A stretch of 64,000 bases of DNA, taken from assembly GCA_035294125.1 (NCBI GenBank), contig DATGLM010000005.1, positions 148,464-212,463 of the forward strand. Direction: 5' to 3'. This DNA is from CADDYT01 sp035294125. GTDB lineage: Bacteria; Chloroflexota; Ktedonobacteria; Ktedonobacterales; Ktedonobacteraceae. Positions 57,194 through 64,000 of the stretch are shown here, piece after piece. Both the position numbers and the translations under genes were made by a program. Each line of letters opens with the position of its first letter. The stretch's first letter is position 1. The notes under the pieces are model-generated. The model made no database searches and was not told the origin of the DNA. It worked only from the letters and a program-made list of their open reading frames with translations.

Positions 57194-59800
57194 ATGAATG
57201 ATGTGATGCCGGGCATATTACAGCGCTTGCGGGCCGCAGATATTATTCGCATGGCGGGACTGCAGGTGGCATCGTTAGGGCAGGAATATGCCCGCAAGGG
57301 CGCAGTGCGTGCAACGAAACGCCAGGGCGCGCGTCTGCTCGGTATCGTTGATAGCCTGCGCGTTGCTCGTGAGGCGGGGGCGGCAGCGACAAAACCAGAA
57401 GAAACAGAACAGACTTATTACTCCGTTGAAGTCGAACTACAGAACGTCAATGCCTGGTTAGTGACCTGTACCTGCCGCCCATCCGTTTTGCCGCTTCCTG
57501 TACCCGCCGCGCCCGGCACCTTGTGCCAGCACGCTGCCGCCCTGCTCTATCAATGGCTGGCTCATCCCGCGACCTTCGCGATAGCAGCTTCCACTACTTC
57601 CGTCGCTACCTATGCTGACGCTCTTGTGAGTACCTTTGCCGCTGAAAGCACCGCGCGGGAGCAAGAGAGCGAGGAGAACAAAACCGGCATCATAGCGAAA
57701 GTTTCACCCCAGAACGCGCCGGGGGACGCAGGTATAGTGGGGGCGCGAGGTCTCATGCCCCACAACGCGCAATTTACACAGCGCACGGCGGAATTGCTGG
57801 GACAACTGGGGCTGAGCGACCTGCGTATGATTGCGCGTGAGTACGACGTGGTTGCCAACGGCATGAACCGGCAACAGTTGGCGGACGCCATACTGGATGG
57901 GCTGCGCCAGCCCGATGCGGTGCGGCGCGTGGCGGCGACATTAGAGAAATTGCCGCGCCAACTACTGGCTACCATCACGCTCGCGGGCGGCTTTCTCACC
58001 GATGAAGACCTGCGCGGCCTGGTTGAGCGTTTCTCGATCGGGCAGGTCGAGCGCGTGCAGAACCTGCTCACTGCGTTGCAGAGCAAGGGCCTCCTGCTGC
58101 GAGCCGGTTTTTCCGCCCTTACACTACCACGCCTGGGCGGAACTGCTACTGAGGGTGGCTGGTATGTTCCCGCCGAGGTGCGAGCGGCTCTGCGTGTCAC
58201 GGTGCCGGTAAGTGCTTTCGACGTCGAGAAAAGCGCGCAAGCAGAAGCGCTGGAATTGCGCGAAGCGGCGCCCTATCGCCTGCTGAGCGACCTGCTGCTG
58301 ATTGCCCGCGCCCTCAACGGCTATCGTTTAGAGCGCGAGGACGAGAAGGACGAACGCATTGTAGCGTTGCGTTCCGTGGAGGCAGCAACAACCCTGCGCC
58401 CTACCGGCCCGCTTGCTTCCAGCGGCTCCCCGCTTCCTGCGCCTGCCGGACAACTCTCTCCCCCCTTGCAGGCAGTCTTGCAGTCAACGGTTCCAGGCTC
58501 GCCCGCGTTTTTGCGCTTTGCGGTACGGCTGCTACGCCTCGCCGGTATTTTGCACAGGGACGAAAGCGGCACTCCTTACCTGCGCGTTCTCCCCGATGCT
58601 GCCCAACTTTTGTTCGGTCCCAATCGTTCTCAAGTTGCGCGAGACCTGTTTGAACTGTGGCTGACGCACCCCAATTACGAGGAATTATTTGAACTGCGCG
58701 ATGAGGGGCTGCTCCTGCGCTGCCGCACCACGGCCTTGAATCATCCCGTGTTGCGGCCCGGTGAGTTGGAGAGCGAGAACAGCGAGGCGCGGCAGTGGCT
58801 CGTGGGCGTGCTGGCACAGGCTCCACTCAACCGCTGGATCAACTTTTCCGCCTTTGCCCGCTTCATCTATCGCCTGAATCCCTGGTTCTTACAGCGACGG
58901 CAGCGTCTGTATGCTGCCCCGCACTGGTGGATTGAGCAGGAGGAGGGTCAGGCGCTCCAGCCCACACAGGCCAATGACTGGCTTCTGGCTGAGGGGCGCT
59001 ATCTGGCGCGCCTGTTGCAAGGGCCTCTACACTGGTGGGGTATCTGTGACCTCGCGCTCTCCCCCAACGGGCGCTTGATGGCTTTCCGCCTCACGCCTCT
59101 GGCGGCCTGGCTATTACATGGCGTGCCAGCCGGGGCGCGTGTTGAGGTCAGGGAGAGCAGGGAGAGTGAGGCAAGCGAGGAAATGGAGGGGAATGGGGAA
59201 GTCTGGGAGGATGAGGAAGCAATTAGTGTGGGCGAGACCGGTGATGAGAGCGAGGGCACGGCAGCACGAGATTACTCGCTGATAGAGGTGTCGGAGACGG
59301 GTGATATCCTGTTGCGCTGCGAGGCGGAGGCGTGGCCGTTCATTCAACTGGTGGAAACATTCGCGGAAGTGGTCGGGGTGCGTTCTGGTCGTCTCTACTA
59401 CCGCCTGTCCCCGAAGGCATTAAGCGCGGCGATGAGTCGTGGGCAGCAGCCGGGTGTGCTGCTGAAGCTCCTGCGCGACGTGGCGGCGTGGCAAAAGAGG
59501 GCCGGTCACGAGGATACTCCCCTGGCTCGCCTCATCGAGCGACTGGAACGCCGCGTTGGCAACTATGGACACGTGCGGCTCTACAGCGACGCGGCTCTGC
59601 TAGAGGTCGCGGATGGCCTGGTGCTGCGCGAGCTACAGGCGACCACATCCGTGGATGCGCAGGTGGTGCGCGCGCTCAGCCCGACCTTGCTCTTGCTGAG
59701 AAAGCAGGGCGCGGAGCGAATAACGGAAGACCTGAGGCGGCGCGGGCAGACTCCGCTGCTGCACGATGCCGGAGAGTGGGGTGGCGATGGAGCAGAATGA
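57194..59800 (+). CDS. SWIM zinc-finger protein with helicase-associated C-terminal domain
   Basis: An 868-residue protein. A SWIM finger lies near the N-terminus: Cys92-x-Cys94 and Cys111-x-His113 with hydrophobic flanks. A middle region (about 195-330) resembles SAP/winged-helix stretches (LGLSDLRMIAREYDVVA, LVERFSIGQVERVQNLLTAL). A C-terminal region (about 695-840) resembles the helicase-C-associated domain found beside XPB-type helicases (DILLRCEAEAWPFIQLVETFAEVV, YYRLSPKALSAAMSRG). No helicase motifs are present. It overlaps the next gene, a paralogue of its C-terminal half. Together they probably form a nucleic-acid-binding complex of unknown role. Confidence 0.75.
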   Translation: MNDVMPGILQRLRAADIIRMAGLQVASLGQEYARKGAVRATKRQGARLLGIVDSLRVAREAGAAATKPEETEQTYYSVEVELQNVNAWLVTCTCRPSVLPLPVPAAPGTLCQHAAALLYQWLAHPATFAIAASTTSVATYADALVSTFAAESTAREQESEENKTGIIAKVSPQNAPGDAGIVGARGLMPHNAQFTQRTAELLGQLGLSDLRMIAREYDVVANGMNRQQLADAILDGLRQPDAVRRVAATLEKLPRQLLATITLAGGFLTDEDLRGLVERFSIGQVERVQNLLTALQSKGLLLRAGFSALTLPRLGGTATEGGWYVPAEVRAALRVTVPVSAFDVEKSAQAEALELREAAPYRLLSDLLLIARALNGYRLEREDEKDERIVALRSVEAATTLRPTGPLASSGSPLPAPAGQLSPPLQAVLQSTVPGSPAFLRFAVRLLRLAGILHRDESGTPYLRVLPDAAQLLFGPNRSQVARDLFELWLTHPNYEELFELRDEGLLLRCRTTALNHPVLRPGELESENSEARQWLVGVLAQAPLNRWINFSAFARFIYRLNPWFLQRRQRLYAAPHWWIEQEEGQALQPTQANDWLLAEGRYLARLLQGPLHWWGICDLALSPNGRLMAFRLTPLAAWLLHGVPAGARVEVRESRESEASEEMEGNGEVWEDEEAISVGETGDESEGTAARDYSLIEVSETGDILLRCEAEAWPFIQLVETFAEVVGVRSGRLYYRLSPKALSAAMSRGQQPGVLLKLLRDVAAWQKRAGHEDTPLARLIERLERRVGNYGHVRLYSDAALLEVADGLVLRELQATTSVDAQVVRALSPTLLLLRKQGAERITEDLRRRGQTPLLHDAGEWGGDGAE

Positions 59801-62153
59801 TCTAGATTTGTTGCAAAGCGTGCCTCCCTATCATGTGCAGGCGATGGTGAAGACACGCCGCCTCCCGCTTGCCGCGAAGGGGCTTGCTCCACTGACCGCT
59901 TCGACCTCCACGCTTACAGAGAACGAGGTGACAGAGGTGGCTCCCCACCTCTTCAATCCTGCCAGCATACATGAGGCGCTGCGCGCGCTGAATGAACTGG
60001 AAACGGCAATTATGCAAGAACTGGTCGCCTGTGGGGGGCGGGCCAATAGTCGCGATCTCGCCCTCTATCTGGTGAGCAGTGGCGTTCTGAACCTTGAGAA
60101 AAGTACCTCGAACGGGGTTGTTCCCGCCAGCGAGCCACACGGTTCGCTCTACCCGGCTCCTCACCCGCACGGGCCGTTTGAGCTGGCGCTGCGTCGCCTG
60201 CTGCTGCTCGGCCTCGTCTTCTGGAGCAAGCAAATCAACTTTACCGGGCGTGACTATGCCAGCGGTGTCTATGATGGGGTGCTGATCGTGCCGCTTGCGG
60301 TGCGCGACGTGGGGCTGGAAGTGTGGCCTGGTCTCGGCCAGCCTGTTACGCATGCGGAGGCTGCGGCATTTCAGGTGGGGGCGAGCGCGTGGGGATTGCA
60401 GCAGGCGCTCTATCTCTACTGGTCGCTGGTGGACTCTGCGCGTGAGGGGTTGCCCCTCTTGAATAGCGGGCTGCTCTCGCGTTCCGCACTGCGGCAGGTC
60501 ATCGATCTGCTTCAACCCGGCTCGACACTGGAGCAGATACGCTCGGAGAGCGAGGTTCCCCGGCTGCTGTTCATCCGCCTGTTGCTGATGGAGCTGGGAT
60601 TGCTGCGCGTGCGGCAGGGAAGCTTGCGGGCCGCTCCGGCTGAGGAGTATTTCGCGCTGCCTCTGTTGGAGCGGGTCAGGCGCTGCTATCGTCTGTGGCT
60701 GGAGAGGCCATTCTGGAATGAACTGGGAGCTTTGCCAGATGTGGTTGTGCGGCCCGGCCCGGCGCCAACCGAACCGGCGCACCAGGAAGTTCTGCACGCC
60801 CGCCATACGATCATCACCCGCCTCCAGCACGAACCGGGCGCTGGCTGGATCGATATCGCCGCTTTTATCGCTCGCACCAAGCTCTACGCCCCGTATTTGC
60901 TTTTCCCGCGCAAATATGGGCCGCGTGCCGAACGCTATTCGGAAGGTGGCAATCCTTACGGCTGGGATTTTCGCCTGCGACGGGGCTGGCTCACCCATCG
61001 TGAAGGCTGGCATCTGGTGGAAGGCGGCTTCATTCGCACCGTTTTGAACGGGCCGCTGCAATGGCTGGGCCTGGTTGAGATCAAGACCGAGGGCGGCCAG
61101 AGCGCATTTCGCCTGCTGCCAGAAGCCCCGCTAATAATGAGCGAAATAGCGCCAGAGGTAGCGGAACCGGTATGGGGACGTTTGATTGTGCAGCCCAACT
61201 TTGATCTCATGGCGATGGCTCCTGTTTCAGAGGCGCTGCTGGTGCGACTGGATCGCTTCGCCGAGCGCCTGCGCCTCGAACATGTCGCGTACTATCGTAT
61301 AACGAAGCAGAGCGTGACCCGCGCCGTCCAGATGGGCCTGCACGCGGAGGAGATACAGCGGGTACTGGAAGCGGCAGCCGGTGACAGCATTCCGCAGAAT
61401 GTGCGGTATTCGTTGGTGGAATGGGAACGGCAGGCGCGGCGTATCGAACTCTGGCCCCGTGCCGTGCTGCTTGAAGTTGATCGGTCGGAGCTGCTCGACT
61501 CGCTCTATGCTGATGAGGAGGTGCGCCCTCTGCTTGGCCGCCGCCTTTCGCTCGTGCTGGCAGAGATTGCTCCCGGCCACTTGCCTGCTATTCAACAGGC
61601 GCTCTGGCAGCGCGACTACCTGCCCGCGCTGACATCCGCTCCTACGCAGGATAGTCTGCTGGCAGGTGGACAACCAGGCGTACTGGAACCGCAGTGGCGG
61701 CTGCACGAAAATGGCCTTTTGCAGCCCCTCTACGCCGTGACTAACCTCTATCTTGCCATCGAGGCCGAACGGGTCAGCGTTGCGCACGAAGAAAGCGGCT
61801 GGCGGCAGATTACCCCCACTTCCATCCGGCGAGCGCGAGAAGCTGGCATCTCGCTTGACGCCATCGTGCGTTTCCTGCAACAATATTGTGAAGGTGGCAT
61901 CCCGGCCTCTTTTCTCATTCGCCTCAAACTCTGGGGCGGTGGCTACAGCGGCTCGCCCTCCATTGCTGTTGAGCAGGCCCCGCTTCTGCGTCTCTCCGCC
62001 CAGATTTTGCAGGACCTCCAGGCCGATGAAGAACTACAATCCCTGCTCGATTCCGAAGTCCCCCTCCATGCTCGTCTCGTGCGCGTTCCTCACGAACATC
62101 TTGCGCGAGTCGTCGAGTTGCTGCGAGAAAGAGGCTTTGAGATTGAAGAATAG
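59787..62153 (+). CDS. Helicase-associated (Helicase_C_3-like) protein
   Basis: A 788-residue protein from ATG 59787, 14 bases before the end of the SWIM gene (an ATG at 59766 lacks a ribosome site). The segment at about residues 465-560 (RLIVQPNFDLMAMAPVSEAL, LDRFAERLRLEHVAYYRITK, SVTRAVQMGLHAEEIQRVLE) matches the domain that accompanies XPB/Ssl2-type helicases in actinobacteria and Chloroflexota. Winged-helix-like stretches occupy the N-terminal half. Walker motifs are absent. The layout repeats that of the preceding protein, so the two are distant paralogues acting together. An XPB-like helicase, if it exists, is not next to them. Confidence 0.75.
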   Translation: MEQNDLDLLQSVPPYHVQAMVKTRRLPLAAKGLAPLTASTSTLTENEVTEVAPHLFNPASIHEALRALNELETAIMQELVACGGRANSRDLALYLVSSGVLNLEKSTSNGVVPASEPHGSLYPAPHPHGPFELALRRLLLLGLVFWSKQINFTGRDYASGVYDGVLIVPLAVRDVGLEVWPGLGQPVTHAEAAAFQVGASAWGLQQALYLYWSLVDSAREGLPLLNSGLLSRSALRQVIDLLQPGSTLEQIRSESEVPRLLFIRLLLMELGLLRVRQGSLRAAPAEEYFALPLLERVRRCYRLWLERPFWNELGALPDVVVRPGPAPTEPAHQEVLHARHTIITRLQHEPGAGWIDIAAFIARTKLYAPYLLFPRKYGPRAERYSEGGNPYGWDFRLRRGWLTHREGWHLVEGGFIRTVLNGPLQWLGLVEIKTEGGQSAFRLLPEAPLIMSEIAPEVAEPVWGRLIVQPNFDLMAMAPVSEALLVRLDRFAERLRLEHVAYYRITKQSVTRAVQMGLHAEEIQRVLEAAAGDSIPQNVRYSLVEWERQARRIELWPRAVLLEVDRSELLDSLYADEEVRPLLGRRLSLVLAEIAPGHLPAIQQALWQRDYLPALTSAPTQDSLLAGGQPGVLEPQWRLHENGLLQPLYAVTNLYLAIEAERVSVAHEESGWRQITPTSIRRAREAGISLDAIVRFLQQYCEGGIPASFLIRLKLWGGGYSGSPSIAVEQAPLLRLSAQILQDLQADEELQSLLDSEVPLHARLVRVPHEHLARVVELLRERGFEIEE

Positions 62154-62300
62154 AGTATTTGCAATGAACTTTCTCATTTGTGAGGGACTTGTGAAGATGA
62201 GATCATCAAAAGTGACGTGGGGGTGAGTGCAGGAAAGTACTCTTTCTTCTGAAGTGAAGATGAGAAGCAACGTCACGAGAAAGGAGTGGTATATAAAGGT

Positions 62301-62903
62301 ATGGCAAATATTCTCACGATGCTCTCGGCCTCTCATGTCGTGCAAGGAATCATCGTCGGCGCTGTGCTGGCCTTTCTCACGGCAAATATCATGATGAACG
62401 CGGCGCTGAAAGCCGCGACCACGACCGTCAACGGTTGGAGCACCACCACCAGGTGCGGCCAGCCCGGCAATGGCATCCTCCTGCGAGCCGCATGCGCCAG
62501 AACCCTGCCCGCCGTCAATGTGGTGGAAGAGGCGGCGTACTGGACGACGACCGTCGACAGCGCGGGGCGGCGGCTCTCCGGCCAGCACGACTACGTCCTG
62601 CATTTTCCCGCAGGGCAGCTCCCGCCGAATGATGCATTCTGGTCGCTGACCATAACCGATGTTGCAGGGTTCATGGTGAGTAACCCGATCAATCGCTACA
62701 GCGTCGGCAGTCGCTCCGGCCTCGTGCCGAACGCCGATGGCTCTATCGACATTTATCTCCAGCGCACGGCTCCCGCAGGACGCGAGTCCAACTGGCTGCC
62801 CGCACCGGCAGGCTACTTCAAGCTGATGCTGCGCGCCTATCTGCCGGGGCGCGCTATCCTCGACGGCGAGTACCACGTGCCGCCCGTCATGAAAGTACAC
62901 TGA
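62301..62903 (+). CDS. DUF1214-domain membrane protein
   Basis: A 200-residue protein with one N-terminal membrane helix (about 12-36) and the DUF1214 pattern: YVLHFPAGQLPPNDAFWSLTITD, VSNPINRYSVGSRSGL, ADGSIDIYLQ, ESNWLPAPAGYFKLMLRAYLP. DUF1214 proteins form jelly-roll folds of unknown role. The ribosome site is uncertain: AGGAG (62282-62286) lies 14 nt before ATG 62301, and GTG 62286 overlaps it. The DUF1254 gene follows after one base, making a split version of the usual DUF1254-DUF1214 protein. Confidence 0.8.
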   Translation: MANILTMLSASHVVQGIIVGAVLAFLTANIMMNAALKAATTTVNGWSTTTRCGQPGNGILLRAACARTLPAVNVVEEAAYWTTTVDSAGRRLSGQHDYVLHFPAGQLPPNDAFWSLTITDVAGFMVSNPINRYSVGSRSGLVPNADGSIDIYLQRTAPAGRESNWLPAPAGYFKLMLRAYLPGRAILDGEYHVPPVMKVH

Positions 62904-62904
62904 G

Positions 62905-63558
62905 ATGAACAGGTTGATTCTGAAATACAAATATCCCATTACGATCGCCATCCTGGCAGTCCTCGCCTGGGTCGTCTACAGGTACTTCTCTGCGGGAGGG
63001 AGCCAGCTCATTACGTTCATCGTCGTGGCGGTTCTCGTATGGGGACTCGGCACGTTCGTTTTCATCTATTTCTGGCCGGCTATGACGTACAGTGCCTTCA
63101 AAAGAGCGGTACTTCGGCATGGGCCAGGCGGCCCCATCCCTGTCAATACGCTGTACGCGGCACCCAGGCTCGCTTCACCTTCGGCATCAAACTCCAGCTT
63201 ATTAGCAACAGGGACCGACTACCTGCTCTACCTCGGCGGCTGGCTCGACCTCTCTAAAGGGCCGCAAGTGTTGCACGTGCCGGACATGGCAGGCCGTTAT
63301 TACAGCGTGCAGTTCACCGATCCGTCGGACGGGGCTAACTTTGCCTACGTCGGCACACGTGCCACGGGAACCTCGGCTGGCGACTACCTCATAAGCGGCC
63401 CCGGCTGGAAGGGGACCGTGCCGCAAGGAATGGCACAGATTGCTTCGCCGCGCAATGCGGTACTCGTTCTCGGTCGCGTCTTTGTCGAGAGCGACAGTGA
63501 TCTCCCGAGCGCCCATGGGCTTGCGAAGCAGATACAGCTCACACCACTCAATCACTGA
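62905..63558 (+). CDS. DUF1254-domain membrane protein
   Basis: A 217-residue protein with two membrane helices (about 9-27 and 33-53) and a DUF1254 domain marked by VLHVPDMAGRYYSVQFTDP, YVGTRATGTSAGDYLISGPGW and APRNAVLVLGRVFVES-like segments. It lies one base after the DUF1214 gene, so the two domains, often fused in one exported protein, are separate subunits here. Function unknown. The gene ends before a strong bidirectional terminator facing the rRNA operon. Confidence 0.82.
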   Translation: MNRLILKYKYPITIAILAVLAWVVYRYFSAGGSQLITFIVVAVLVWGLGTFVFIYFWPAMTYSAFKRAVLRHGPGGPIPVNTLYAAPRLASPSASNSSLLATGTDYLLYLGGWLDLSKGPQVLHVPDMAGRYYSVQFTDPSDGANFAYVGTRATGTSAGDYLISGPGWKGTVPQGMAQIASPRNAVLVLGRVFVESDSDLPSAHGLAKQIQLTPLNH

Positions 63559-63584
63559 TTTACAGCAAAGAAGGCCCCTTTATA

Positions 63585-63650
63585 GCAAAAAGGCCTCCAC
63601 CATGTCATGCTGAGCGGGAGCGAAGCATGACATGGTGGAGGCCTTTTTGC
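63585..63650. terminator. 27-bp hairpin terminator between DUF1254 gene and 23S rRNA
   Basis: Arms 63585-63611 and 63624-63650 are perfectly complementary around a 12-nt loop, with an A5 run on the left arm and a T5 run on the right, so it works on both strands. It ends the DUF1254 transcript and, from the other side, the rRNA operon. Confidence 0.92.
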
Positions 63651-63723
63651 ATTCATACTTTTTTCCTCAATTTTGCCGAGACCGTTCTGAAGCAGAGCGA
63701 TCAGGACACATGAAGGGTGAAGA

Positions 63724-64000
63724 CAAGCCGTACGATCATTAGGGCCACTTGGCTGAGCCGGTTACCCGGCTTACGCGCGTGGTCTATCGACCAGATGGTC
63801 TATCTGGGATCTTAATCTCACATTGGAGATGGGAAGACTGATCTTGAGAGCGGCTTCGTGCTTAGATGCTTTCAGCGCTTCTCCTTTCTCGACGTAGCTA
63901 TCCAGCCTTGCTTCGGGCGAAACAACTGGCTCACCAGCGGTCGAGCCATCTCGGTCCTCTCGTACTGGAGATGACTGCCCTCAATCTTCCTGCGCCCACG
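63724..64000 (-). rRNA. rrl: 23S ribosomal RNA, 3' part (runs off window edge)
   Basis: Read on the minus strand, this segment contains the universal sarcin-ricin loop neighbourhood (AGTACGAGAGGACC near 63952-63965) and the conserved GAAAGCATCTAAGCACGAAGCC, and ends near CCTAATGATCGTACGGCTTG, which aligns by eye with the 3' end of bacterial 23S rRNA. The exact 3' end is uncertain by a few bases. Only about 277 nt lie in the window. No 5S gene follows: fewer than 80 nt separate the 3' end from the terminator. Confidence 0.93.

Noticed and set aside
59802..61061. 419-codon minus-strand frame opposite the helicase-associated gene
   Set aside because: Antisense shadow; the plus-strand frame has domain similarity, a start overlap with its partner and full length.
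63651..63723. 5S rRNA gene between the terminator and the 23S 3' end
   Set aside because: Only about 73 nt are available and no 5S-like conserved segments are seen.
1..64000. CRISPR array
   Set aside because: No run of regularly spaced direct repeats was seen anywhere; the repeated short sequences are isolated hairpins.

Overview
The window is moderately GC-rich chromosomal DNA from a bacterium that I place, by inference, in the Chloroflexota, most likely class Ktedonobacteria. The basis is the mix of menaquinone genes, large sedolisin proteases, WD40 fusions, SWIM/helicase-associated gene pairs, an ECF sigma/anti-sigma pair and very large membrane glycosyltransferases. No marker gene was searched, so the taxonomy is tentative. 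A 23S rRNA gene enters at the right edge on the minus strand.

Left part (1-16 kb): two family-2 glycosyltransferases (the first cut by the edge), the menaquinone pair menA-ubiE, a small winged-helix regulator with a membrane partner, a WYL regulator, and a heterodimeric ABC exporter with one degenerate ATP site. Then come a nucleoside-phosphorylase/WD40 fusion, an acyl-CoA synthetase, an amidase-2 protein, a small membrane protein and adenosine deaminase.

Middle (16-36 kb): a long FabH-like ketoacyl synthase is followed by what I consider the most striking gene. It is a two-domain glutaredoxin-like protein disulfide oxidoreductase whose second CPYC motif reads UGA-Pro-Tyr-Cys, with a short hairpin just downstream, as expected of a selenoprotein. 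After it lie an SMP-30/dienelactone hydrolase pair, an M20 peptidase, a pentapeptide-repeat protein, the remains of an IS200/IS605 element, a zinc alcohol dehydrogenase, a response regulator, pyruvate phosphate dikinase preceded by a HEPN-like gene, an Asp-box protein, a 1094-residue sedolisin, and an ECF sigma/anti-sigma pair.

Right part (36-64 kb): a thiolase, then a five-gene minus-strand operon (37438-46857) for a cell-surface sugar system. It contains a 1533-residue protein joining three glycosyltransferase modules, a GtrA flippase-like protein, a PQQ-type propeller, a SnoaL-like protein and a lipoprotein glycosidase. Next are an MFS transporter, a SatP-type acetate transporter behind a promoter with a perfect operator-like palindrome, an FtsH-like protease and an acyl-CoA mutase large subunit. 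The substrate-site residues of the mutase (Phe, Gln) point to isobutyryl-CoA rather than methylmalonyl-CoA. A tandem GNAT gene, prmA-rsmE, a SWIM/helicase-associated pair and split DUF1214/DUF1254 genes lead to the 23S rRNA gene, with no 5S gene between it and the terminator.

Many genes overlap by 1-4 nt (ATGA or TAATG), showing tight operons. Several transcription units end in unusually long perfect hairpins (18-31 bp). I found no tRNA gene and no CRISPR array.
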